Positions 8,990-16,401 of a stretch of 32,938 nt of DNA are shown in pieces. Location of the stretch: NCBI GenBank assembly GCA_023458595.1, contig JAEWYT010000177.1:1-32938 (forward strand), read 5' to 3'. The notes under the pieces were generated by a model. The model was not told the origin of the DNA. It saw nothing but the letters and a program-made list of their open reading frames with translations, and searched no databases. This stretch comes from Pseudomonadota bacterium (GTDB lineage: Bacteria; Pseudomonadota; Alphaproteobacteria; Rhizobiales; Tepidamorphaceae). A program made the translations under genes and the position numbers. The stretch's first letter is position 1, and each line of letters starts with the position of its first letter.

Positions 8990-9354
8990 CCCTCCGCGCT
9001 CACTATCACGTCGCGGCGCGTGTTGATTTCCCTCATCAGGACTTCGACGTCGTTCTCCGCCATCTCGAACTCCTCGAGCGTTTCGCGAAACAGCCGCGCC
9101 ATTTCGTCGAACGCCTCCGCGGACACGTCGAGCCTGCCGTGCAGTTGCCGGAGCGCCTCGTCGGTATAGCTTGCCGGCCCGCCCATTACCGAAGCGACGA
9201 ACTTCGTCTGATGGTCCATCAGTCGCGGCATGTCGACGTCGTCGAAGTAGGGACCGGTAATGTCCGAGTCGAGAATCCGCTCGTAGAATGCCATCACGAT
9301 TTTTCCGGCGGTGGCAAAGCCCCCGTATCGTTCGAATATCGTTCCCCTGGGCAT
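8986..9354 (-). CDS. Group I truncated haemoglobin (TrHbN)
   Basis: This is a small haem protein of 122 residues from the ATG at 9354. The opening IFERYGGFATAGKIV, the B9-B10 pair Phe23-Tyr24 and the proximal F8 His72 (QLHGRL) are the hallmarks of 2-on-2 globins of group I. Such proteins bind O2 or NO and often detoxify NO. A longer reading starting at TTG 9402 adds 16 unconserved residues. The ATG at 9354 has AGAGGGGG upstream and matches the normal family start, so it is preferred. The stop codon overlaps the start of the PAS-cyclase gene. The hydrolase gene ends 55 bases upstream on the same strand. Confidence 0.88.
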   Translation of the reverse strand: MPRGTIFERYGGFATAGKIVMAFYERILDSDITGPYFDDVDMPRLMDHQTKFVASVMGGPASYTDEALRQLHGRLDVSAEAFDEMARLFRETLEEFEMAENDVEVLMREINTRRDVIVSAEG

Positions 9355-9409
9355 CCCGCGCGGGCCCCCTCTGCCTGTTGTTTGCGCCAGTTTACGCTCC
9401 AAGGCCGCA

Positions 9410-10072
9410 TCATCCTAGGCCAACCGCGAATCCGGCGACGAGATCCGCAGCCCTTTCGAGATTGCCCTTCCAGGTCGCCGGCGACCGTCCGCGCGGCTTG
9501 AAATCGTGGTCCCCGTCTTCGAGGTAGGCGACGGAAACAGTCTCCGGCAGGTCGTAGCCGGCGATCTCGCTCGCGCTGCCGAACGGATCGCGGTCGCCCT
9601 GGCAGACGAGTACCGGCAGCCGCGCCTGCGTCAGCGGCGTCAGTCGCAGCGAGTCCGGCTGGCCCGGCGGATGGAAGGGATAGCCGAGGCAGACGACGCC
9701 CGAAACGGTCTCGCCGACAGCCGGTTCCGTCGCCACCATCGCCGCCACGCGCCCGCCGAGGGACTTGCCGCCAATCAGGAGCCTGCCGTCGACGCGCTCG
9801 GCCGTCGCGGCCGCGATGGCGGCGAGGTATTCGCCCGACAGCTTGTCGGCCCGCGGCGGCGGCCTCCTCTTGCCTTCGTTCCGCCGCGCCGACATGTAGG
9901 CGAACTCGAAGCGGGCGACCGAGACCCCGCGCCGGGAAAGCCGCTCCGCGATGCCCGTCATGAACGGGCTGTCCATGCCGACGCCGGCGCCGTGGGCGAG
10001 AAGCAGGGTCGCGCCGGCGTTCTCCGCCCGGTTCCACAGTAGCGGCCCGGTATTCATGCTTGGCTCCGTCAT
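9410..10072 (-). CDS. Alpha/beta hydrolase, KANL3/TEX30-like family
   Basis: The 220-residue cytoplasmic hydrolase shows LAHGAG near the oxyanion hole (about residues 25-30), the nucleophile elbow GGKSLGG with Ser104, an acid at Asp160 or Asp162 (QGDRDPFG) and catalytic His189 (DGDHDF). This matches the dienelactone-hydrolase-like KANL3/TEX30 group. The true substrate is unknown. The ATG at 10072 opens a three-gene minus-strand cluster with the globin and the cyclase. No promoter could be assigned with confidence in the 146 bases upstream. Confidence 0.85.
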   Translation of the reverse strand: MTEPSMNTGPLLWNRAENAGATLLLAHGAGVGMDSPFMTGIAERLSRRGVSVARFEFAYMSARRNEGKRRPPPRADKLSGEYLAAIAAATAERVDGRLLIGGKSLGGRVAAMVATEPAVGETVSGVVCLGYPFHPPGQPDSLRLTPLTQARLPVLVCQGDRDPFGSASEIAGYDLPETVSVAYLEDGDHDFKPRGRSPATWKGNLERAADLVAGFAVGLG

Positions 10073-10133
10073 GGTTTGCCCGGGTCGTCGCGGCCCGCTC
10101 GTCTCCGGATCGCGCGCACGTTATTGCGGCGCC

Positions 10134-10158
10134 TTGCCGGGGACAACCCGGCCGGCAA
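10134..10158. other. Intergenic inverted repeat
   Basis: TTGCCGG at 10134-10140 pairs perfectly with CCGGCAA at 10152-10158 around an 11-base loop. It lies between the solute-binding protein gene and the hydrolase gene, both on the minus strand. It may be part of the transcription end of the former or the leader of the latter. Confidence 0.3.
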
Positions 10159-10194
10159 CGGCATGGCGATGCCTGCCCGGGGCGGATCCCGCAT

Positions 10195-10210
10195 CCCGCC
10201 GCAGGGCGGG
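10195..10210 (-). terminator. Hairpin after the solute-binding protein gene
   Basis: CCCGCC and GGCGGG form a perfect 6-bp stem around the loop GCAG, starting 9 nt beyond the stop codon of the minus-strand solute-binding gene. No T-run follows on that strand, so it is only a terminator-like structure. Confidence 0.35.
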
Positions 10211-10218
10211 CGATCGGG

Positions 10219-11073
10219 TCAGTAGAAGCTGATCGGGAAGTAGCGCAGGAAGATTTCCCGGTAGGTGCCGTTCTGCTGCACCCGCGCGAGCGCGAAGTCG
10301 AAGGCGTTGCGCAGCTTCTCGTTGCCGGGCGCGACCGCGACCGTCAGCCCCTCGCCGAAATAGCGCGCCTCCGTGTAGGGCCCGCCGGCGAAGCGGCAGC
10401 AATTCTCCGACGTCGTTCCGTTGAGCCACAGGCTCGCGTTCAGCCCGTCGTAGAAAAGCGCGTCGACGCGGCCTTTCTTGAGCGCGTCGCGGGCTTCCTC
10501 GGCGGTCGGATAGACGTGCAGCACCGATCCGGGGAAGAAGGCCCTGAGATAGGCCTCGTGCGCCGTTCCTTCTCGCACGGCGACGCGTTTTCCCGCCAGG
10601 CCCTCCGGCGCCATCTCCATCTCCGGGCTGTTGCGCCTGACCACGAAATGGGCCGGCCGCGTCAGGAACCGGTTGGAGAAGTCGAACCGGGCCCGGCTGT
10701 CGGCGGTCACCGCGAAGGAGCCGAAGATCGCGTCGCCGAGATCCGATTCTATGCCGCTCGGCAGCAGGTCCCACCGGAGCGCCTGCACCGTGCACGGCAC
10801 ATCGAGCTCGAGGCAGATCGCGCGGGCGAGTTCCACCGAGAAGCCGGTCGGCAGCCCGTCGGCGCCGATGAAGGCGAACGGCGGGTTCTCCGCCTCCACG
10901 AGAATGCGCACGGCCCGCACCTCGGAGAGGTCGGGCTTCTCCATCCTGTGCGCCGGATCCCAGAAGCTCGGGACCACCGCATCCAGCGGCGCCTCGTCCG
11001 CGCCGGCCGGCGCGGACACGAGCGCCAGCGTCGCGGCGATGCAAGTCATGAGGGTGCGGACGCTACGGAACAT
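10219..11073 (-). CDS. Family 3 periplasmic solute-binding protein
   Basis: The protein begins with a typical Sec signal peptide: a hydrophobic run after MFRSVRTLM and a probable cleavage near APAGADEA. A family 3 (amino-acid type) substrate-binding fold follows, with NPPFAF, GFSVELARAI, and the FDFSNRF and AGKRVAVREGT segments in the normal order. It would bind a polar solute in the periplasm for an ABC importer. No permease or ATPase gene is adjacent, so it is an orphan component whose ligand is unknown. The ATG at 11073 is chosen because it places the signal peptide at the start; a TTG at 11091 adds six residues. Two adjacent Cys (SENCCRF) are unusual for the family. Confidence 0.85.
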   Translation of the reverse strand: MFRSVRTLMTCIAATLALVSAPAGADEAPLDAVVPSFWDPAHRMEKPDLSEVRAVRILVEAENPPFAFIGADGLPTGFSVELARAICLELDVPCTVQALRWDLLPSGIESDLGDAIFGSFAVTADSRARFDFSNRFLTRPAHFVVRRNSPEMEMAPEGLAGKRVAVREGTAHEAYLRAFFPGSVLHVYPTAEEARDALKKGRVDALFYDGLNASLWLNGTTSENCCRFAGGPYTEARYFGEGLTVAVAPGNEKLRNAFDFALARVQQNGTYREIFLRYFPISFY

Positions 11074-11169
11074 GGGCGCAGTCTCAACCAATGCGAGAAA
11101 ATGCTCGCGAACCTTCGGCCCGACAGCTTATAGTGAGCCGGGGTGTAGTTGTCAGCAGGGGGCAGCCGA

Positions 11170-13131
11170 GTGGCGGAGTTTGCCGTTCGCCGGGAGAACC
11201 GAGCGAACCTGCCGCCAGACGTGGCTTTTCTGGCGGGCAGGCTGCCGCTCGCGGAGCTCGAAGCCGTCGTCCCGGAGGCGGAGCGGATCGGCGTCAGCGC
11301 CCACGAGATCCTGCTCTCCCGCGGTCTGATCGCGACGGAAACCTACTATCGCGCTCTCGCGGCCTCGGTCGGTGCCCGGTTCGCGCCGATGGTGCGGCTG
11401 AGCTTTCCCGCCGATCCCTTCGTCGGCCGCGATCCGGTCACGGCCGCGCGGCTCGGCATGCTCGTCGTCTCCGGCAGCGACGGCACGGAGATCGCCGTTT
11501 CCCCCCGCGGGCCCCAGGTCGCGGCGCTGGTCCGGACGCTCGTCAGCCGCCCGGCCGCCGCCCGCCGGCTCTTCGTCACCACCCCGCAGGCACTGACCGA
11601 CGCCCTCGTCGCATGCGGGCAGGATGATTTCCTCCGGATCGCCCGCACCGGATCGGGCCGCCTGCACGAGGGCAATTCCGCGCGGACGCTTCTCGACCCT
11701 CGGCAGAAGAGGACGCTCGTCGCCGCTCTCCTTGTCGCCCTGGCGTTAGGGCTGGCCGCTCCTCAGGCCGCAGTCCTGGCATTCGCGGCAATCGTCGGCG
11801 CGTTCTTCTTCGGGGTGATCGGGCTTCGTTTCGCCGCTGCCGTCTTCGGGCTTCTCCCCGAGGCATCCCATCGGCCGCCCCGTCTGGCCGAGCGGGATCT
11901 GCCCGGCTACACGGTGCTCGTGCCCCTCTACCGCGAGGCGCGGGTGGTGCCCGGCCTGGTCGCCGCGCTCGAACGGCTCGACTATCCCGCCCACCGCCTG
12001 GACATCAAGCTGATAGCGGAAGCCGACGACGCCGAAACGCTCGCGGCTCTGCGCCGCCTGGAACTGCCGATGCAGTTCGAGGTGCTGACGGTCCCCGACG
12101 CCGCCCCCAAGACGAAGCCCAAGGCGCTCGGCTTCGCGCTGGCGCTCGCCCGCGGTTCGCTCGTCACCGTCTTCGATGCGGAAGACCTGCCCGATCCCGA
12201 TCAGCTGCGCCGCGCCGCCGAACGCTTCGCCGCCGAGCCCGACCATGTCGCCTGCCTGCAGGCCCGCCTTGCCTGGTACAACTGGCCGGAAAGCTGGTTC
12301 ACGCGGCAGCTCTCGCTCGAATACGCCGCTTTGTTCGACGTGTTCCTGCCGGCACTCGAACGGCTGGGCCTGCCGTTCCCGCTCGGGGGAACCTCCAACC
12401 ATTTCCGCATTCGCGCCCTGAGGGCCGTCGGCGCCTGGGACGCCTACAACGTGACGGAGGACGCCGATCTCGGTCTCAGGCTCACCCGAGCCGGCTACCG
12501 TTGCAGGACGCTGCGCTCGACCACGTTCGAGGAGGCGCCCGTCTCGTTCGGAGCATGGCTGCGCCAGCGCACCCGCTGGACGAAGGGCTGGATCCAGACC
12601 TGGCTCGTCCACATGCGCGCGCCGGGCGATCTGTTGCGCCGGGTCGGGCTCGTGCGGTTCCTTGGCATCCAGGCGATCTTCGGCGGCGTCATCGCCTCCG
12701 CCTTCGTCCATCCGGCGTTCCTCGCCGTCATCGCCGCGCAGGTGATCCGCGGCGACGTATTCCTCCACGGCGGCGCGACGGTCGATTTCGTCGTGAACGG
12801 GCTCGGCGCGTTGAACCTGACGGCGGGTTACCTCGCCGGCTTCGCCATCGCGCTGGCCGGCCTGCGCCGCCGGGGGATGTGGTGGCTCATCCCGGAACTG
12901 GCCCTGCTGCCGGTCTACTGGCTGACGATGTCCCTCGCCGCCGTGCGCGCGGTCTGGCAGCTCCTTCGCGATCCGCATCTGTGGGAGAAGACCGAGCACG
13001 GGCTCAGTCGGATGCGGGCGGCTCGACCTTCGGGAAGCCGGTCGCCTCGAGCTCCGGCGAATAGCGCTCGAGCAGGCGGCGCCCGAGAAGTTCCGCGAAG
13101 CTCAGCGACAGGTGGTGGCTGTCGTAGGTGA
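11170..13131 (+). CDS. GT2 glycosyltransferase with GspE-N/MshEN-like N-terminal domain
   Basis: This is a 653-residue membrane glycosyltransferase. The N-terminal region (about residues 20-75) resembles the GspE N-terminal/MshEN fold, with the phrase ERIGVSAHEILLSRGLI followed by a helix. Membrane helices follow near 180-230. The GT2 catalytic domain (about 245-480) has DAED near 335, TED near 430 and the processive-type QRTRW near 466. C-terminal membrane helices end near 610. It should build or transfer a polysaccharide from a nucleotide sugar at the inner membrane. The GTG at 11170, with AGGGGG seven bases upstream, is preferred over TTG at 11149. MshEN domains are known c-di-GMP sensors, so control by c-di-GMP is possible but inferred. 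The last 43 codons overlap the convergent acyltransferase gene. Confidence 0.85.
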   Translation: MAEFAVRRENRANLPPDVAFLAGRLPLAELEAVVPEAERIGVSAHEILLSRGLIATETYYRALAASVGARFAPMVRLSFPADPFVGRDPVTAARLGMLVVSGSDGTEIAVSPRGPQVAALVRTLVSRPAAARRLFVTTPQALTDALVACGQDDFLRIARTGSGRLHEGNSARTLLDPRQKRTLVAALLVALALGLAAPQAAVLAFAAIVGAFFFGVIGLRFAAAVFGLLPEASHRPPRLAERDLPGYTVLVPLYREARVVPGLVAALERLDYPAHRLDIKLIAEADDAETLAALRRLELPMQFEVLTVPDAAPKTKPKALGFALALARGSLVTVFDAEDLPDPDQLRRAAERFAAEPDHVACLQARLAWYNWPESWFTRQLSLEYAALFDVFLPALERLGLPFPLGGTSNHFRIRALRAVGAWDAYNVTEDADLGLRLTRAGYRCRTLRSTTFEEAPVSFGAWLRQRTRWTKGWIQTWLVHMRAPGDLLRRVGLVRFLGIQAIFGGVIASAFVHPAFLAVIAAQVIRGDVFLHGGATVDFVVNGLGALNLTAGYLAGFAIALAGLRRRGMWWLIPELALLPVYWLTMSLAAVRAVWQLLRDPHLWEKTEHGLSRMRAARPSGSRSPRAPANSARAGGAREVPRSSATGGGCRR

Positions 13132-14965
13132 ACGGCTCGCCTCCGGCCGAGACGAGGCAGGAGTCGAGTGTCCGTGTCGGGCATAGCAACCCGATCTTGT
13201 CGATAAACGTGGCGTCGAGGTCATTCACCTTCTGGAAGACCGGCGTGGCGGTTTCGTTCGGCTCGAACACGGTGACATATTCCGGGCGCTTGCACGCCTC
13301 GTATGTGCCGAAGCGATTATATAGCTCGGGGCAATAGACCGAGAGGTTCAGGTAACCGCCCAACGCCACGACCTTCAGGTCGGGATTGCGCTTCTTCAGG
13401 AGTCGGACGGCATCCCAGAGCGGGATGACGGCGTCGATGAAGGGACGGTTGATGCTGACGACGACGACGTCCAGCTTCCTGGCGAAATCGGGATCGTCCA
13501 GCTTGTCGAACCGTGGCTCGCAGCTCTCGTCGCCGCCGGTCGTCTCGATCCGGTCCTCCTCGACCGTGAACGAGCACCGGTTCACGGTCATGAACGAGAC
13601 CAGGTTCACGCCCGGACGGTCGCCGTAGAGCGCATGGAAGGCGTTGAAGCCGTCCGGCTCATGCGAATTGCCGATGAAAAGCACCTGCAACGGAGCGTCG
13701 GCCTTGCATCGGGAATCATCGGGAAACGACGCTATCTGGCACCCTTTTCTGACCGGCCCGAAGCGGCGCCCCTTTCCGGTCTGGACCTGTTCGGCCGACA
13801 GCGCGTTCGGCTTGCGCCAGGCGAGCCCGCCGTTCGCCCAGGCATAGGCCGAGGACGCGACGAACAGCGCCGCGATGGCGATGCAGCCGGTGACGAACCG
13901 GAACGATCCTTTCGCCGCGAACGGAACCGGGCGCCGGAACGGCTTCTCGACGAAGAAGTACATCGCCGTCGCAAGCACGAGGGCAAGAACGAACAGCGCC
14001 GCCTTCTCGAACCCGGTGAGGTCGACGAAAACGTAGTAGCGGTAGAAGACGATGATCGGCCAGTGGACGAGGTAGAGCGAGTAGCTCATCAGGCCGATGC
14101 CGACGGCGACGCGGTTGCGCAGGACGATGCCGAGCCGTGTCGGCGGGCCCGACCCGAGCCCGGCATGGATCACCAGCGCGGTGCCGAGACAGGGAATGAG
14201 GGCGGATAGGCCGGGAAACGGTGTATCCTCTGTGTAAAGCACCGCCGCGGCGACGACGAGCGCGAGTCCGAGGGCAAGCGTGACCTCGCGCACGGGCCGG
14301 GAGTGCACCTGCAACCTGGTCGCCCATATGAGGCCGGCACCGAAGGCGAATTCGTAGATGCGGAACGGCGTCAGAAAGAACACGGCCGGTGCGTCGATCG
14401 GCAGCATGGCCTGCGCGGCGACGAGACTGGCGAAAGCCGCGACCGCAAGCGCGATCGGGCCAGCCCGCCACGGCGCCCACAGGAAGAGAGCGGCGAGACT
14501 CGGAGGCCAGACGAGATAGAACTGTTCCTCGACGCCGAGCGACCACATGTGCAGGAGCGGTTTGAGGGTCGCCGTCGTGTCGAAGTAGCCGCTCTCCAGC
14601 CAGAAATAGACGTTCGACAGCGAAAAGATCGAGAAGACGGCCGCGCCTGCGAACCGCTCCATCATCTCCGGCGAGAACATGACGAGGCCGGCGACGAGGC
14701 ACATGGCGATCGTGGCGATGAAGGCCGGAAAAAGCCGTCTCAATCGGCGCACGTAGAATCGGGCGAAACTGAATGAGCCGGATTCGACCAGTTCGGTATG
14801 GATGATACGGGTGATCAGGAAACCGCTGATCACGAAGAACACGTCGACCCCGATGAACCCGCCTCCGAAAGGGGAGACGTCCAGATGGAAGAGCAGCACC
14901 AACAGCACGGCGACGGCGCGAAGACCATCTATGTCGGGCCGGTATTCGGAGCCAGCACGTTCCAT
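13004..14965 (-). CDS. OafA/YrhL-type acyltransferase with SGNH domain
   Basis: The 653-residue inner-membrane protein acylates a surface sugar or polysaccharide. Residues 1-360 form an acyltransferase-3 domain with about ten membrane segments, starting YRPDIDGLRAVAVLL and containing the family FFVISGFLI and WSLGVEEQFYL. The periplasmic C-terminal half is an SGNH domain, with GNSH near its start and DSHHLS near its end holding the Ser/Asp-His type residues. The start is the ATG at 14965, with AAGG upstream. The longer open frame reaching 15019 would run into the tRNA gene and is rejected. It converges with the glycosyltransferase gene (128-base overlap), and the two enzymes may act on the same surface glycan, which is inference from position. 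Confidence 0.9.
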   Translation of the reverse strand: MERAGSEYRPDIDGLRAVAVLLVLLFHLDVSPFGGGFIGVDVFFVISGFLITRIIHTELVESGSFSFARFYVRRLRRLFPAFIATIAMCLVAGLVMFSPEMMERFAGAAVFSIFSLSNVYFWLESGYFDTTATLKPLLHMWSLGVEEQFYLVWPPSLAALFLWAPWRAGPIALAVAAFASLVAAQAMLPIDAPAVFFLTPFRIYEFAFGAGLIWATRLQVHSRPVREVTLALGLALVVAAAVLYTEDTPFPGLSALIPCLGTALVIHAGLGSGPPTRLGIVLRNRVAVGIGLMSYSLYLVHWPIIVFYRYYVFVDLTGFEKAALFVLALVLATAMYFFVEKPFRRPVPFAAKGSFRFVTGCIAIAALFVASSAYAWANGGLAWRKPNALSAEQVQTGKGRRFGPVRKGCQIASFPDDSRCKADAPLQVLFIGNSHEPDGFNAFHALYGDRPGVNLVSFMTVNRCSFTVEEDRIETTGGDESCEPRFDKLDDPDFARKLDVVVVSINRPFIDAVIPLWDAVRLLKKRNPDLKVVALGGYLNLSVYCPELYNRFGTYEACKRPEYVTVFEPNETATPVFQKVNDLDATFIDKIGLLCPTRTLDSCLVSAGGEPFTYDSHHLSLSFAELLGRRLLERYSPELEATGFPKVEPPASD

Positions 14966-14986
14966 ATCGACCTTGGCAGAGGAATT

Positions 14987-15061
14987 TGGAGCGGGCGATC
15001 GGGATCGAACCGACGACATTCAGCTTGGGAAGCTGACGTTCTACCACTGAACTACGCCCGC
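14987..15061 (-). tRNA. tRNA-Gly (anticodon CCC)
   Basis: The minus strand folds as a full cloverleaf. Acceptor GCGGGCG (15055-15061) pairs with CGCCCGC, the D-arm carries AGTGGTAGA, and the anticodon stem TCAGC/GCTGA encloses the loop TTCCCAA. The T-arm has GGTTCGATCCC. The loop gives anticodon CCC, reading GGG glycine codons. The terminal CCA is encoded (14987-14989). Confidence 0.95.
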
Positions 15062-15071
15062 AACGGCGAAC

Positions 15072-15101
15072 AGAACATCCGCATGGCGTCGCTGCTGTCA
15101 A
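15072..15101 (-). promoter_or_regulatory. Promoter of tRNA-Gly
   Basis: On the minus strand TTGACA (15096-15101) is followed after 18 bases by TGTTCT (15072-15077). The tRNA begins about 11 bases further on. The -35 box is perfect and the spacing to the mature 5' end fits a strong stable-RNA promoter. Confidence 0.55.
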
Positions 15102-15245
15102 GGGGTGAGACGATGCCCCCGAACGCGGCGAAACACGCAGGACAAGCGATCGTGATCGGCCGTCAGCGGCCGATGGATGGCGATTCGGCGTCGTTCTGCT
15201 AGCTTTCGGCCCGAAGTCGCCGAGAGACCGGGCCGGATTCGCCGC

Positions 15246-16241
15246 ATGAACGACCTGACCTTCGAGAAGTCCCACATCGCGCTCGATCCCCGGAAGTTCC
15301 GCAATCCCGATGTGACCGCCAAAGGCGAGGCGCGGGCGAGCGTGGCGCTGAAGAGCCTCGACACGCTGTGGATCAACACCGGCTCGCTCTGCAACATCAC
15401 CTGCGTCAACTGCTACATCGAATCGAGTCCGACCAACGACCGGCTCGTCTACATCACGGCGGCCGAGGCGCGCGGCTTTCTCGACGAGATCGACGCGCTG
15501 AACCTGCCGACGACGGAGATCGGCTTCACCGGCGGCGAGCCGTTCATGAATCCGTACATGCCGGAAATGCTGGGCGACGCTTTGGCGCGCGGCTTCCGCG
15601 CCCTGGTGCTGACCAACGCCATGCAGCCGATGCAACGCGCCGCGATCCGCAGGGATCTGGTCCGTCTGCGGAACGCCTTCGGCGACAAGCTGGTGCTACG
15701 CGTGAGCCTCGACCACTACACCGCCGAACTGCATGACAGGGAGCGGGGCGCCGGGACCTTCGACAAGACGTTGGCGGGCATCGACTGGCTCGCCCAGAAC
15801 GGTTTCGCGATCGCGATCGCCGGCCGTTCGGTCTGGGGCGAGCCCGAACCGGTCGCCCGGGCCGGATACGCGAGGCTGTTCGCCGAGCGCGGCTGGCCGA
15901 TCGACGCCGGCGACCGCGCCGCCCTGGTCATCTTCCCGGAGATGGACGCGCGCGTCGACGTGCCCGAGATCACCAGCGCCTGCTGGGGCATCCTCGGGCT
16001 CTCGCCCGACGCCATGATGTGCGCGACGAGCCGCATGGTGGTGAAGCGCAGGGGCGAGGAGCGGCCGAAGGTGCTGCCCTGCACGCTGTTGCCCTACGAC
16101 GCGGCCTTCGAGATGGGCGAGACGCTGGCGCAGTCCTCCGAGGCGGACGGCGGCATGTTCGATCGCGGCACCGTCAAGCTCTGCCACCCGCACTGCGCCA
16201 AGTTCTGCGTCCTCGGCGGCGGGTCCTGCGCGCCGGCCTGA
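15246..16241 (+). CDS. Radical SAM protein of unknown substrate
   Basis: The 331-residue protein contains the radical SAM signature C-x3-C-x2-C (Cys49, Cys53, Cys56, in CNITCVNCY). GFTGGEPFMN follows, the GGE motif that holds the SAM amino group. A second Cys group at the very C-terminus (Cys313, 317, 321, 328) could bind an additional iron-sulfur cluster in the manner of SPASM/twitch proteins. It would cleave SAM to a 5'-deoxyadenosyl radical; the substrate is not known. The ATG at 15246 is chosen because the conserved part begins soon after; an upstream ATG at 15177 adds 23 residues that look unconserved. No precursor-peptide gene or partner enzyme was found within the flanking non-coding DNA. 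Confidence 0.85.
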   Translation: MNDLTFEKSHIALDPRKFRNPDVTAKGEARASVALKSLDTLWINTGSLCNITCVNCYIESSPTNDRLVYITAAEARGFLDEIDALNLPTTEIGFTGGEPFMNPYMPEMLGDALARGFRALVLTNAMQPMQRAAIRRDLVRLRNAFGDKLVLRVSLDHYTAELHDRERGAGTFDKTLAGIDWLAQNGFAIAIAGRSVWGEPEPVARAGYARLFAERGWPIDAGDRAALVIFPEMDARVDVPEITSACWGILGLSPDAMMCATSRMVVKRRGEERPKVLPCTLLPYDAAFEMGETLAQSSEADGGMFDRGTVKLCHPHCAKFCVLGGGSCAPA

Positions 16242-16357
16242 AGCCCTTCGGACCCGCGCGCCCTTCGCGTCTTCGTTCGTCCGGGGGCATTCGGGCGCCG
16301 GTTTCGTCGGTCGATACCCGAGCAGCCCGACACCTCCATGTCGCCCTTCGAGGCGCT

Positions 16358-16377
16358 GCCCGCGTCTCGACGCGGGC
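16358..16377. terminator. Hairpin between radical SAM and helicase genes
   Basis: GCCCGCGT (16358-16365) and ACGCGGGC (16370-16377) form a perfect 8-bp stem around CTCG. It lies about 120 nt past the radical SAM stop and 25 nt before the helicase start. It lacks a T-run, so terminator function is tentative. Confidence 0.35.
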
Positions 16378-16401
16378 GCGCCGCGGCGTTACCTGTGTTT
16401 C

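Noticed and set aside
9355..9402. TTG start for the globin at 9402
   Set aside because: It adds 16 unconserved residues. The ATG at 9354 has a better ribosome-binding site and the normal family N-terminus.
14966..15019. Upstream extension of the acyltransferase into the tRNA gene
   Set aside because: The extension overlaps the tRNA. The ATG at 14965 with AAGG upstream begins just before the conserved acyltransferase opening.
13716..15635. 639-codon minus-strand open frame spanning the tRNA gene
   Set aside because: It passes through the tRNA and the acyltransferase in another frame and has no recognisable domain.
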